Of a stretch of DNA of 64,000 nt, positions 24,801-37,222 are shown one piece after another (within the stretch, counting starts at the first letter, position 1; each line of letters opens with the position of its first letter). Source of the DNA: Cliona cf. orientalis (lineage: Eukaryota > Porifera > Demospongiae > Clionaida > Clionaidae); assembly GCA_963930775.1 (NCBI GenBank), contig OZ005689.1, positions 26,844,058 through 26,908,057 on the forward strand. Direction: 5' to 3'. The notes below the pieces were generated by a model. The model saw nothing but the letters and a program-made list of their open reading frames with translations, had not been told where the DNA came from and searched no databases. Both the position numbers and the translations under genes were made by a program.

Positions 24801-27800
24801 CATTATTTACCGAGATAAGATATCCCAGATGGTGAACGAAATGGAGAAACGAGGAATAGTCCGGCCTTCTTCTAGCCCTTGGGCTAGCCCCGTAGTATTG
24901 GTTCCTAAAAAGGATGGGAGCTTACGTTTTTGCGTAGACTTTAGGAGGCTTAATAGTATCACACAAAAAGATGTTTACCCACTTCCTCGAGTGGACGATA
25001 TCCTGGATACTTTGGGGAATGCCAGATTCTTCACCACCTTGGACTTAGCTTCCGGGTACTGGCAGGTACCACTTGACGATGACGCTATACCGAAGACTGC
25101 CTTTACCACCCATAAGGGACTTTACGAATTTGTGACAATGCCGTTTGGTTTATGTAATGCGCCAGCAACATTTCAGCGCGCGATGCAGTCAGTCTTGGCG
25201 GGATTGGAGTGGCGAGATTGCTTCGTATACATTGATGATATACTAATCGCCTCTGCTACCTTTGAAGAGCACCTCCAACATCTTGAACAAGTGTTTAACC
25301 GGCTGAGAACAGCTAACTTGCGACTAAAGCCTAAGAAATGTAGATTTCTGTGCAAAGAGGTGAAATACTTGGGGCACGTAATTTCTGTTCATGGAGTCCT
25401 TCCTGATCCAGAGAAAACAAACCAGGTGAAATCCTTTCCTACCCCTACTGATGTTACATCAGTTCGCAGATTCCTAGGCTTAGCGTCCTATTACCGGCGC
25501 TTTGTGCCCAAGTTTGCAAAAATAGCTGCCCCCTTACACGCTCTGCTGAAGAAGGAGAATACTTTCGAGTGGACTTGTCACTACCGAGTGCACTACAGCT
25601 TTCAACTTGCTTAAAGATGCTCTTACTTCATCACCAGTTCTTGTGTATCCGAAATTTGGCCCTGACAGTGAGTTTATTCTTGAAACTGATGTGCGTTACG
25701 TTGGTCTTGGAGCTGTCTTGTCACAGCTACAGGAGGATGGTAAAGCACACCCGATAGCTTATGCTTCGCGATCTTTAAATGTCCATGAGAAGAAGTATGG
25801 AGTCACGGAGCTTGAGACACTTGGCTTGGTGTGGGCTGTACGATACTTCCGACCTTACTTGCTTGGCCATAAAACAACAGTCTTTACTGATCACAGTGCT
25901 TGTCTGTCTCCATCCCAGACCTTCTGGAAAATTAGCCCGATGGGCTTTGACCATCCAAGAGATGGATTTATTGATTAAACATCGCCCTGGGAAATCCAAC
26001 ACTAATGCCGATGCGCTATCACGTCACCCTGTACCCCAGCGTGCCGCTAGTGAAAATGCAGGCGTTCCAAGCCCTAGTGACGATTGTAATGAGAGTCTCC
26101 CATGCATAGGTACCCCTCAGCCCAGTAAATGTATTTCTAGGCAAAGCCCTAATATATCTGTATGTTCTGTGAATTCTAAGAATGAAAATGAAAATGATGA
26201 AATAAAAATGAAAAATGATGAAATAAAAAAGGATGAAATTATTGTGAATCCTAAAGAAATTATCTCTGATTGCAATTGTATGCAAAAAGCTGCACGAGAA
26301 ATTCGTGAGCTACAATGGAAAGACACCACCCTGACACCTTACTTTCAATATCTGGAGGAGCATAAACTTCCTACCAGTGAGACAGAATCTCGGAGGATTG
26401 TCTTGGAGTGCGAGAAACTTGAAGTAATAGATGGAATTCATCACGATAATCCGGTCGACTCAAGTCGGTGGTTCCGAGTGATCTGTTGCTATCTGAAGCT
26501 CATTCTAGTATTTTCAGTGGTCACTTCTCAGAAAGGAAGATTTACGAGCGACTTGGCGTGGGATGAGAGCCGACGTGAGACGATTTTGCCGAGCGTGTAT
26601 CACTTGTGCATCCCGAAAGGGACCTGGTAGAGCCGTGAGGCCCCCTCTCAATCCTATTCCTGTGAAGAGGCCGTTTCATCGCATAGCTGTTGATGTACTA
26701 ACAATGCCACTTACCTCCCGTGGAAACAGGTACATAGTCGTATTTATGGATTATTTAAGTAAGTGGGCTGAAGCTTTCGCAGTACCCGATCAACAAGCCC
26801 CAACTATTGCACGACTGCTGGTGGATAACATAATTTGCCGACATGGAGTGCCAGAGGAACTTTTATCCGATCGAGGATCCAATTTCTTGTCTGATCTAAT
26901 ATTGGAGATCTGTCGTATCCTTGGCATCAAAAAGCTAAACACTAGTGGCTACCACCCACAGACGGATGGGTTAGTGGAGAAATTTAACTCTACATTATTG
27001 GGAATGATGTCAAAATGTTCAGACAGTAAGACTCTAGAACGGGATCAGCAACTACCTACTTTGTTGTTTGCGTATCGATCTATGGTTCAAGAATCTACCA
27101 AAGAAAGCCCTTTCTTTCTATTGTATGGGCGCGATCCTCGCTTGCCCACAGAGAGTGTACTTGGAACTACAAATGCAGCCTATTTAGTCGACATGGAGGA
27201 CTATCGAAGTGAATTCTTGCTTAGTCTAGCCAAAGCTCAGAAACTTGCACTGGAGAACATTCGAAAAGCGCAAAGTGAACAGAAAGAGTTCTACGACAGA
27301 GGGAGTGAGAATCCAAAGTACCGAATTGGTGACAGAGTGATGACCTATATGCCTGGAGATATCACTGGAAAAGATTGGAAACTAGCGAGACCGTATCATG
27401 GTCCATACCGCATCATCAGCTTGACTCCTACTAACGCAGAAGTTCAGTTGATAGAGAGACCCAGTGATCCTACACTGTTTGTTGCCATAAGCCGTTTGAG
27501 GAGATGCTATCCTGAAATTCCCAGTGATGTTTCGTGGACAGGCCGACACAAGAAAGCTAAGCGAAAACGCCGTTCTGGTCGAGTACAGGAGAGATCGGAC
27601 TCACAAACACAGATCTCGCCTCATCGAGAAGGACCTGTGACTAGGTCAATGGCATGAGCTGCCAAGACAGGTACTTCAAGTGACTAGTAGTTATCAGGCA
27701 TTGTTTGTTAGTGATTTGTGCAGGTCATAAATGCATTTCAGTCACTGCTGCCCCTACAGTATGTTATTTATGGTTTATTGGTTTGTGCCAGTCATGAGTG

Positions 27801-27965
27801 AATTTACTAGTCATGCTGTATTGAGTTTAACATAGAGATTGTTGTGTTTTGTGTATTGGTATCATGTGTTTAAGTCTTAGTTTATGGATTGTTGAATTTG
27901 ATTTTTGTGACTTGAGTTTTTTTGTGAACCACTTGAGGGCAAGTTCATCCTTAAGTGGGGGGATG

Positions 27966-28132
27966 TGTCACATCACACAGGAAATGATGTCACATTATAA
28001 CCATTAATTACATTCTTTTGCTATGTATTTAAGCTTATGTACTTCCTAAAATGAAACAGTCTGCTCTTGTGCTGTGATTCTAGTTGGGATAGCTAGCACT
28101 GGGGTTGGCTCGCTCGGTTGCATGCCGTTACA
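27966..28132 (+). repeat. 3' LTR of the Ty3/gypsy element
   Basis: Begins TGTCAC directly after the purine tract AAGTGGGGGGATG and ends GTTACA, 167 bp. ATTA follows, matching the ATTA before the 5' LTR. Confidence 0.92.
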
Positions 28133-28374
28133 ATTATACTGTACTACTGATTTATTCTCTGAGTCTTTATTAATAAGAAAAGAATATTATTTTATATACA
28201 ATGTACACTGATGAATATGAATAAACAAGGATCAATGCCAGGGTCAAGTCTAGCGAGTGGTTTCCGCGGCATTAAAAACTACTTTAATGTTCTTTGATTT
28301 TATGACTGAAAGATTCTGCATCAAAAGAAACCAACATTGTCATTAATACCTCAACTCAGTGTTGAAAATTTTTA

Positions 28375-31075
28375 ACTTACTACTATAGTTCCCTGAGGTG
28401 CTCGCGTTCCTCCTCCTGCTCTCTCCCTTCTCACAGTGCTGGCACCACTTTCTCCAGCAGTGAATTGGATATGATCAGTATTGCTTCTCAAGGCCACCTC
28501 TTCCGCAACAGCCGATCTTATAGCTTGATAAGCTTCGAGAGAAATTCCCCTGCCTGTAGGGGCATGGCCATCTCCAGCTGGTGACAATTATAATCAGGAT
28601 TGTCATAGTTACAATAAGTTCATCAAGCAAAATTTTTCCATTACCCATAAGGCCTCATTATATGATATAGCTGCCATATTTTTACCTGCTTGGTTCTGGT
28701 AGTATTGTGTGAAGTATTTCACAAAATCTAGCTCAATAGGCATCCAAAGCTGAATAAAACTGCTTAATCGTTTCTGGAAGACTGACACATCTAGTTCCCT
28801 CGCCAGAACGCTCAAGGTCTGATACAGTTCCACTTGGTTTTCTGGTTTTGCTGTTCTTAGCTTGTTCTTCCAGGCTCTGTTACATATTATGTACAGTGTA
28901 TATAATAATAATACTGGTAAATTAAATATTAATATGCAAATATATCATTGTCCTTGGCATACTGATTTACCTATCAACATGCCAGAAACATAAAAGATGC
29001 TTGATATCGCCATGTACTGCCTTTGTAGCAGACCATCCTGTGTTATCTAAAAAAGATGCACAAAATAATATAATCATTATAGTTTATTATTTACTTACCG
29101 TCATCCGTCATAATCACTGTAACACTCGTATCAGGGGATCTTGCTTTGACTCTGCTCAGGAATATTTTAATAACTTCACTAGCTTCACTATCTGCAATAC
29201 ACCATCCAACTGGTTGCCCTTTGAACAAAATTACATCCTCACATTTTTACATGGGTACTTGTTAAATTATATTCTCACCTTTTCCCAGATCGTCTGGGAC
29301 CACAATGGTAATCAACTTGAATCTGTACTGATTTGTCCCATGAGTAGAATCGATACAGAGGATAGTTGAAGCATACTGCTCATACAGTTCCAGTTGAAAC
29401 TTGGTTTGTATTGCGAGTATGAAAGATTCTTCTGGTAGAATAGGGTGCTCAAGTGATTTGCTTCCCTGTGGCTTAAAGAAAAGGACTGAGTTAAATGATT
29501 CTTCCCGCAATTCAGATACAATGAGCGAAACTGATGCGGCATCATCTTCATGTCGTTTGATGATACGGTCATCAACTTTAACCCTTATGTTGTTGATGTC
29601 ACTTTTGGAAAGGAAGTGTCTTCGGGAAACAGATTGATCAAAAACTTCCCTATTTGTGACCGGATTTGGGAAATCCCTCCGTATGGGATTTTTTCAGAAA
29701 ATTGAGTTTGATGCATGGTTGATAAGCTCTACCATAGAGCTAACCCGCGTTCAAGTCTTAGGCCGATCGTGTGCTTGGTTGTGGAGATACAGCGCTTTGT
29801 TTGCGATCGCGCCACACCCTCAATAATCAAGAAATTACGGTCTAAAGGCGTTGCTATGCACGCATATGGCGTTTCCGCATACTACGCGTGACCCGGAAAT
29901 CAATTAAATGGACCTGGGCGGAGCCGTTCGAAATGAACGTAAAGATCGAGCAAGAGTTGAATTTCGTTGTTGACAACGACAGACGATTGTTCTTAGATGC
30001 CCAAGAAGCTAAAAAGGTGAGCGAACGTACAGTAGATCGATGAATCTAGCGGTATCTAGGTAGAGAATTCTAATTACCGCCCATAGCAACGGGCTCCGTG
30101 TACGGCGGCTGTACCGACTAGGTGGGTCAAAATGAAGGCTTATTTCGCCTTCGTATAGCACGACTAGCCTCCGTAGAAGACGGCAACAGTTAGAAGAAGG
30201 GTTGTTCGACATGTATATGACAAAATCTGGACTTTGACAAATTTCGACCTGAGCTACTAAAAACGCGCATTGCGCGAATCGCACGCGGATCCCATACGGA
30301 GGGTTTTCCCAAATCCGGTCACATTTTGCCTATCACCCACATCTTCACGAACATCTATTGTAAACATAACACTAATAATTAGCTGACCCACAATTGTTCT
30401 GCTAATTTACCTTGTAAGAATCTCTCTGGTGGTATTCCCATACTGATCTTTGTTGATACTTCCTGTTTTGTACTCTCTGGTAGTGGCAGGTATTTAACCT
30501 CTTGAGGTCCCAGATCATGTCCAGTATGAGCAGAAACACATTTAACAGTAATCTGGCCATCTTTGAGCTCACTTACATACATCCTTGAGATACAAGTACT
30601 ATTCAGCTTTCTAATTTCTTTTTGGTGGGGTCGCTTTTCTGTTGTCTTCCTGGGGTTTGGGTTACCATGGTATTTGCCATTACGACAGCATGTGAAGTAA
30701 TATCGAGCACTGATATCTGAGATAATTAGTGGAAAAGTCATGAAATAGTCCAGTATCACCTGGAACACAGGCATGAGGGGGGCACCCAGGTTCCAGGCTA
30801 TATACCCTAAATTTACCTACCATTGGAAGATGGATGGTATGTTTGTTGCCCTTTGATATATGTTGAGTAGGTGGCCTCTTCTTCCCGCTCCTTCCAATAC
30901 AAAAACTCTCTCATTGACGAAAAGGTAAGGGTTTTCAATCCTAATAATAAATATACCATCAGTATCATTGAGCATTCTTGAATCCGATAGTTATAGCATG
31001 CATACCTAGCTTTTCATGGTGGACCATCTCGCAGTGGGAAAGGAGGTCTTTGTTTGTACGGAACGCACTTCCTAT
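28375..31075 (-). pseudogene. Second MULE-type transposase gene (FAR1/FLYWCH-like N-terminus), multi-exon
   Basis: This belongs to a different MULE family from the one at 0.9-5.1 kb. From high to low coordinates: half a C2H2 finger at about 31,070-31,015 (NKDLLSHCEMVHHEK); FSSMREFLYWKEREEEATY at about 30,940-30,820; a FAR1-like block with CCRNGKYHG and AHTGHDLG at 30,720-30,420; the core with ILCIDSTHGTNQYRF at about 29,390-29,310; QPVGWCIADSEASE and TVIMTDDD at about 29,215-29,100; GDIKHLLCFWHVDR (CxxH) at about 29,035-28,975; then more distal pieces to about 28,380. The pieces are joined by plausible short GT-AG introns. A MITE (29,656-30,325) separates the DNA-binding half from the core. 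Known relatives are MULE domain proteins. Confidence 0.75.
29656..30325. mobile_element. MITE with 35-bp terminal inverted repeats inserted in the MULE gene (copy A)
   Basis: The left end TGTGACCGGATTTGGGAAA (then CCCTCCGTATGGGAT) is mirrored at the right end just before 30,325, with one or two mismatches over 35 bp. The interior includes an exon-like open segment at about 29,905-30,016 (WAEPFEMNVKIEQ to DAQEAKK) followed by a GTGAGC donor. A diverged relative without a clear left end lies at 56,753-57,170. Confidence 0.8.
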
Positions 31076-31099
31076 ATAAACTTCAAAGAGCCATAACTT

Positions 31100-31600
31100 T
31101 AATTCTAGGGCGTGAATCAAAGTCTCTCGATCAAAGTTCATAATTTGAGCCATTCTGCGTGCCCATATAAAAATTACGATCCCAACCGCTCCCCAGAGTC
31201 CCAATAATTAAAATCTAACAAGGGGACCACACACTAAGCAGAAAAGAAAATTGTCCAGAAACGTCCACATAGTCGAGCTGAATGCATAGTAGAGCCATTT
31301 AGTGCAAGCAGGCAACCTATACTCAAATTTTGATCAAATCGGGTAAAGGTCGTCAGCGCAATATGTGCGCGTGCAAAACGGGTATTCCCCATTTTTCACG
31401 TAGTGCATGCGCATAAAACATTGCAAACGTATGGCTTCCCTGTGCAATCCTATGGGAGATATTGTAGGGGGCATATCTTTAAATTAAAGCTGTAAATCAA
31501 AAATCCGGCTTTATCATCTTTCTATATTCATGTCACTCTGCATGCCCATATAAAAATTGTATCCTCAGATGTTGCCCAGAGCTCCAGTAATTATATTATT
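31100..31600. repeat. Direct repeat of about 110 bp, two copies 385 bp apart
   Basis: Copy 1 (about 31,100-31,210) and copy 2 (about 31,480-31,600) share GCATGCCCATATAAAAATT (one difference), the flanking AATCAAA, GCCCAGAG-like and CCAATAATTA-like motifs. This non-coding repeat makes the upstream part of the open frame near 31,204 unlikely to be protein-coding. Confidence 0.6.
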
Positions 31601-31609
31601 TATTTATTT

Positions 31610-32330
31610 ATTTGATTTGCATTTTTTTTCTACTTAGTGTGTAAAAAGTGATCAAAGCATAGATGAAAGCTTCTTCAAAGCAAAACCACTTTGACGTCAT
31701 CACTTCAAAATGCCGACGGGACCGCGACTATTGTGTGGGCCAGGTTTTCTTACGGTAGCCTAACCGCTGCCAATGAATTATTCATATCTCTATTTAGCCG
31801 AAATACGGTCCATGCAAATTGTTATAAATTTACAACAATTTGTGACCGAAAGGATTATACTAGCTCATACATCGCTAGCACGTGCAACGGCACGCTGGAC
31901 CGATCATGGATATGAAGGTTCAAGGCTCGAGGAGCGGTAAGGCGCTAGGCATAGGCGAGCTACGCGCTAGTGCTATGCTAGATCGATCATAGATATCATA
32001 CCATCGCGATACGAAGGCGCAAGGCTCGAGCAGCGGTATTTTTATAACGTACAGGTCATAAAATTATGTCGGGTAGCTAGCTGCTGCCGACAGTAAAAGT
32101 TAAAACTTGTTTTTCTCCCTAAGCGTTAAGTCTAATCAATACTTGGGCCACCTAAAGCACTGAGCCTTCTTGGTCATCCTGTTCATCATCATAATAATTA
32201 TGAACACAAGTTAATGAAGGGCGTGGCAAAGTATTTTGTGCACCTCCCATCTTCCACTTAATCAGAAATTGTGAGCAAACCATGTAAGATGACATCAAGT
32301 TGATAAATTTCACTAAGTACAATAAAAAAG
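31610..32330. other. Non-coding stretch with a short internal duplication
   Basis: A GATCATGGATATGAAGG ... AAGGCTCGAGGAGCGGTA segment near 31,902-31,942 is repeated, diverged, at 31,983-32,038. Around 31,803-31,840 is a hairpin built on ATGCAAATTGTTATAAATTT. No gene seen. Confidence 0.4.
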
Positions 32331-32334
32331 AATA

Positions 32335-32720
32335 GAAACAAGTATAAAAACAATTGAATAAAATTGAAGAATGAAGTAGGGACGGCAGAATCAAAAAGTA
32401 CACAAACAAGAGATAATTGCATCTACTATACATCCCTACGCTTGCTTTTTGAGGGGTGCAAAAATGACCAGTACTAATGCGATTGAATCAAAACTGATAA
32501 ACCCGAACCAATGTGACAACTAGGGAATAACCTGCACGAATATCTCCCACATACTGCACTCAACAAACACATCAACCATGATTAATAGGTGCACAATAGT
32601 CGAGAAAAGTAAGCATAGGGATGTATATATAGTAGATGCAATTATCTCTTGTTTGCGTACTTTTTGATCCTGCCATCCCTACTTCGTTCTTCAATTTTAT
32701 TCAATTGTTTTTATACTTGT
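32335..32720. mobile_element. Fold-back MITE (copy 2 of the family at 7,164)
   Basis: Arms at about 32,335-32,444 and 32,610-32,720 are near-perfect inverted copies. They share the outer AGTATAAAAACAATTGAATA and the inner ACTATACATCCCTACGCTT with copy 1. The middle of both arms differs from copy 1 in the same way (AGATAATTGCATCT instead of the GGGGATAACG type). Confidence 0.85.
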
Positions 32721-33091
32721 ATTATTATAGGTATGGCTGATAGGGATGGTCAGCAGAAAATACATGTGCATGATTTATAGTGTGCATGCACACAGGTTAT
32801 AATAATTATCCTGGTGTTTACCGCTACTAATTAATATTATTCTCACAGAAAAGTGGGCTAAGTGCTACCGGCACTTTGCACATGGCCCGGGGATACCGAT
32901 ACCAACATGTATCTTGAAAGGTAAATTAGAAATTGATTACCACCATAATTATGACTCAAATTTCTATTATTATGACCTGCGGGCGTGGCCTTCTTCAACT
33001 CTGCCTGATCATGCGATGGCCATAAAGACAGAGGGGGGGGCGATAATAATATTATAACAATCATGACAGGGGCAAACTAGCTATCCCAAAA

Positions 33092-33510
33092 TGTGAGCGA
33101 ATTTGAGAAAAGGGGTAACTTCGCGCAAAACGCGATTTTTTGTCACTTTTCAACCTGCCACTATTTCAAGCCAGTAATAGCCCTAAGCTTTAGACTTGGT
33201 TTGCTAGCAGTTTGGGCCTTCTACTTCACAGATCCAACGTTAGAAGTCTGAGGAAGCCTCCTGTCCCGAGCGGTGAGCCGCCAAAGAGGGGCATAAAACG
33301 GCCTTTTTTGAAGGAGATCGACGCGCGCGCTCGCCCCGTCCATACCGGAAGTGGGCGGGGCTCGCGATTTGCAGCGAGTGTAGCAGGATGATGAAAGAAT
33401 ATTCATGCCAGGTTTGAAGCTCATAGCTACTATGGTTCCAGAGATATAAGCGTTTTAAAACAAAAATTCGGAAAATGCGCGAAGTTACCCCTTTTCTCAA
33501 ATTCACTCAC
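33092..33510. mobile_element. MITE with 35-bp terminal inverted repeats
   Basis: The left end GTGAGCGAATTTGAGAAAAG (continuing GGGTAACTTCGCGC) is repeated inverted at the right end, which finishes TTCACTCAC at 33,510. A short AAAT-like flank is present on both sides, possibly the target duplication. The interior is GC-rich around 33,260-33,370 and has no protein of recognisable family. Confidence 0.8.
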
Positions 33511-33821
33511 AAATATGCATCGCATGTGCCGTGGCGCTCTGTTGAACCGACGTATTGCACAACGCTAAGTTTATCCAATGTCACAATATCATAGAACAGA
33601 ACCTAGCCTATACATCTGCAGACTGCCTAGTCTCGTTCCCAGCCCGTTATACGCACGCGCGCATAAGCATTAATGGTCACGCCCACTACACTATCTTAGT
33701 GGAGTGGAACGAGGCTAAAATCCCCTCATGCGAGTGCTCTAATACTGGTAATAGAGCCAGAATTAATAATCATGATGATTTTGGCCGAATTGGAAAGGCT
33801 CGAATGGCGAACTCTTACAAT

Positions 33822-34027
33822 TTAATCGATTACGGTTGAATCGCTCACCGTCGAATCGCTTACGGTCGAACCGCTTACAGTTGCATTACAGGCGAGTCTG
33901 AATCGCTTACAGTTGACTGGCTTACGGTCGAATCACTTACAGGCATGTCCCAATCGCTTACAGTTCAATCGCTTACTGTAGAATCGCTTACGGTCGAATC
34001 ACTTACGGTCAAATCGCTTACGGTGTT
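33822..34027. repeat. Minisatellite of a 14-15-bp unit GAATCGCTTACGGTC
   Basis: Roughly a dozen units, some adjacent and some separated by short spacers. Variants include TTACAGT and TTACAGGC. It is GC-richer than its surroundings. Confidence 0.85.
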
Positions 34028-34029
34028 AC

Positions 34030-35400
34030 GCTGATCAGTTATGCGATCGTGTCCTTCTCGGCCACCGTACAATTCTCAGATCTTTCGTCGTTTAAAACAT
34101 TTTCGTCTTTAAAAATTAATGAAGATTCCCAGCAAACACATTGCGCCAGTTGGATGTGAATGAAAGATTGCTACATGAAAGTTTGAAGAAGTATTTTCGA
34201 ACAAAATTAATACTGTACTATTAAAATTACCCAGTCACTGGAGAGGATGGACTGGTAATCAATACGTGTGGCCACACCTGGGTACTACAATAAAATATGA
34301 AGTGGAATTTTACACTGTGGTACATGATTTACGCTTCCAGGGGACCTCTATTTTATCTTCAAAAACATTGTTAGGAATACCCATGCAGCGCTGGTGGTAC
34401 CAGGTTTTACATACATTACACTCGGCCATTTTATCACCTATTTCCTCGGGCAAGCGGCAGGAGCAGTAACACTCCTGCGCTCACTGACCGCTGGGAAGCG
34501 AGAGAGGCACCTCATAGACCTGTGATCGTACTTGATCTTGTATGGGTCATTACCACTGCAAATGTTTGCTGTGTAAAACAATGGAGCACTCGAGTTATTA
34601 GCTCAAGGTATAGACCAATGCTAGCTAGCTTGTCTGCATGATGAAGAGATCTAGCTGCTCCGGGGGCGTATGGCAGCGACTCCCTTGTTGACCACATTAT
34701 TTACTCAGTTGGGCAAAGCGTAAACAATGTTCATCACATTGTCAAGCGCAAAACGTGGGCATTGTCAGGTACATTTTTATCACTTTTTACAGGCACAGTG
34801 TATGGCTAGTTATAGCTCTAGTTTTAGTTTCTACAGAGATTTTTTCAATTGTTGCTGTTTGAATTAGCACTGTACATCGATTTGCGATGGCAATTTTGAT
34901 CCCGCTACAATATTATATGTAAACGGAAAGGGGAGTGTGCGATCGTATACTGCAAAAAAAGTCTAAGGATCAAGGCTCTTCGATCAAGCCATCAAGCAAG
35001 TTTCAAGGCCTATCTTTGTATTGATTGCCGTTGTAGGTGCAAGTACAAGCCACATTAAGACGACTATCCCTGTAATCAGTAGTCTCGTGCCCAGCCTCTT
35101 TATTGCATGCGGAAAAAAAAGTATGGTGAAATAATGCGCATGGTTCCGGCAATATTTCATCGCGTCCTTTCTGATTGCAGAATAGTGTCCGTGAAGTTCA
35201 GACGAGGGCGATAAGCTCAAATGTAGCTGGGTAGCATAAGGCTGCGTGAATTGTGCATAAGCAAAACAAATGTGATTGCACTATCACTGACAATATTTAT
35301 TGTTTGCGCATCACAATATGTCGTGTACGTCTGGAACCAAAGTTGAATAAACATTTCACCACTCTTTTTCTGATCCGAGTGTGGGTACGAGACTATGTAA
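34030..35400. other. Non-coding stretch
   Basis: No gene or ordered repeat recognised on either strand. Confidence 0.4.
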
Positions 35401-35454
35401 TCGGTAAATCCGTTCGTAACATATCATAGTCTGGTGGGCCAGCCACTTCGTAAG

Positions 35455-35735
35455 GGAAGAGGAGGAAGGGTCTGGTGTTGTGCCCATACTGGAGTTGTAC
35501 CAGTGCTTAGCTGCTACGCCTGTGTGCAAACCTCACTCGTGAGATGTAGTCTAGTAGCCTAGCAAGCCCTGTAAAAATAATTGGCGATGACGTGGAGCAA
35601 TCTGATTGGGCTCCACTCCCGGCTGCAGCAGGTACTAGTCTCCTATACACAGGCACAACACCAGAGCCTTCCTCCTCCCCAGTCATAACAATACAAACCT
35701 GGCGTTCCAAGCCCAATAAACCAGGCGACATACAC
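35455..35735. repeat. Inverted-repeat element whose right end is duplicated at 42,630
   Basis: GAGGAGGAAGGGTCTGGTGTTG near 35,459 faces its complement CAACACCAGAGCCTTCCTCC near 35,656. The right part (35,660-35,735) recurs in direct orientation at 42,636-42,712, where it runs straight into an assembly gap. This suggests a small dispersed element. Confidence 0.6.
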
Positions 35736-36539
35736 TTCGAAAGACGAGAAAAGTATCAGTACTCCACATAATATTATGCTCAGAGATCATCTCACAACTA
35801 TGTTACGTGCTACTTTATCACTACGATAATGGGACGCGTAGCTGCACGAATCGTGTCACAGACACACAGACACTGAACTTACCAATTATCTCGGCAGTGT
35901 GAAGACTGCATTCACGTGGGATGATGGACGATATGCACATGCGCAGATGGACAGGGGAGGGGCTGATTCATGCGCATTTTGCAGGGGTGGGGCTGCAAGC
36001 ACGACCGTTGACCTTAAAATTGACGACCGACAGCAGATTCTAAACGACGCTAAAAATGCTCAGCAAAGGGTAAGTGGCTAAAATAGAATTATATGGGCGC
36101 TTCTGGGGCAATTTGGTGACATATCCACCCACGCAATTAGTGTGTAAGCAGCATATCCCCCAGGAACTAATTAACTCATTTTGTGACCCCCCCACCCCCA
36201 CCCCCACCCCAGAATAATTACTTTGGACAGTTTCAATTAAATTGCAACCTGCATATTAACAAGTGGTTGTTTGATCCCTCCAGAACAATTAAGGGACCTG
36301 TATTATGTTCATATGGAACCTTTTAATAGCCCCAAGATTAATTAGAATTGCCAAAGGGGCCAAGAAACAATTAAATTTCCAAAATGACACTCAAGAAACT
36401 CGTTGAATTGTTCAAAAAAGCCCGCTCAGGATGTAATTACCATGCCTCAATGGGGACTCTAGGCCTTATTAAATGGAAGAACCCTGCGATTTCTAGTTGA
36501 CATATTATTCGATTTTTATTTATGCTATAATACCATGAG

Positions 36540-36569
36540 CCAGACCCCACCCTCGAGGGTGGGGTCTGG
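36540..36569. repeat. Perfect 30-bp GC-rich palindrome
   Basis: CCAGACCCCACCC, TCGA, GGGTGGGGTCTGG form an exact inverted repeat with no loop in AT-rich surroundings. Confidence 0.9.
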
Positions 36570-37152
36570 GAACGAGACTACTTGCTCTAGTAGAGAGGAA
36601 AGAGCTATCAGCCCTTAGTAGAGGTGACTAACGCTGAAAATACTCACCAGTAGTCCATAAATATCGGCAGCGTACTTCTCTCTGGCTCTTTCCAGACTGT
36701 ACCGTTCGGCCAAACAGACTGAGCGCTTACTAGCAGATCGATCGCGTGTGTAATATGACCACGTGTACGCAGCACGCACCTCGGCCGGCCACCCTATTAG
36801 TACGCAATATATGGAATGCACGTTTATTTTGTGATTTTTAATTGTGTGATTTTGATAAAATTGCATAATCGCATAACAAAAAATACCACATAACATACCA
36901 ATCCTACGGTACCTACAACACATGTACCTACAACACATGTACGCACAAGCCATTGTATGTAGTAAGTAATAGCCACACATTACACAATGAAAGTGATGTA
37001 CATGCATCCACAAGAAAATTATAATTATAACTCTGTAGAGCACATACCCCACGCGCATATTGCACAATCTATAGAGTTACTTTTGTGTGCATGGCTATAT
37101 TATTAAATTTTGTGAACTTCAGAAAATTGGTGGAAGTGCTGCTTAGCCGATT

Positions 37153-37222
37153 ATGGGCGATAGACGCCAATTGGCGTCATATACGTAATGTACGTTATAG
37201 GCGATTGACGCCAAATGGCGTC
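37153..37222. repeat. Pair of direct copies of a GACGCCAA-TTGGCGTC palindrome
   Basis: GCGATAGACGCCAATTGGCG and GCGATTGACGCCAAATGGCG lie about 47 bp apart, each followed by TCA. The first core is a perfect palindrome, the second has one mismatch. It could be a paired protein-binding site or a short element; no gene context supports either. Confidence 0.6.

Larger units (their letters stand above)
21671..28132 (+). mobile_element. Ty3/gypsy LTR retrotransposon, both LTRs present, broken coding region
   Basis: The order of parts is LTR, gag, protease, reverse transcriptase, RNase H, integrase, LTR, which is the Ty3/gypsy order. The gag region (about 22.0-23.6 kb) opens with a long coiled-coil segment, then a capsid-like part and a CCHC knuckle near 23.6 kb. 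A DTAS-type protease motif lies near 23.9 kb. Reverse transcriptase with a YIDD motif covers about 24.8-25.4 kb. RNase H lies around 25.6-25.95 kb. Integrase, with its zinc finger and DDE core, covers about 26.6-27.3 kb. A G-rich polypurine tract directly precedes the 3' LTR. A 4-bp ATTA duplication flanks the element. The LTRs differ by about six substitutions and one 9-bp indel, so it is of moderate to recent age. It is broken, with about two or three breaks. It is a fossil copy. Confidence 0.93.

Noticed and set aside
30965-31204. Full 79-residue minus-strand frame as a MULE exon
   Set aside because: Its first half lies in a non-coding direct repeat shared with 31,480-31,600. Only the C2H2-like end is kept.
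33822-34027. CRISPR-like look of short repeats with spacers
   Set aside because: Units vary, spacers are irregular, no cas genes are present and the genome is clearly eukaryotic.
36615-37067. 150-residue minus-strand frame with hydrophobic stretches
   Set aside because: Low-complexity Cys/Tyr/His content from AT- and TG-rich DNA. No family match or splice context.
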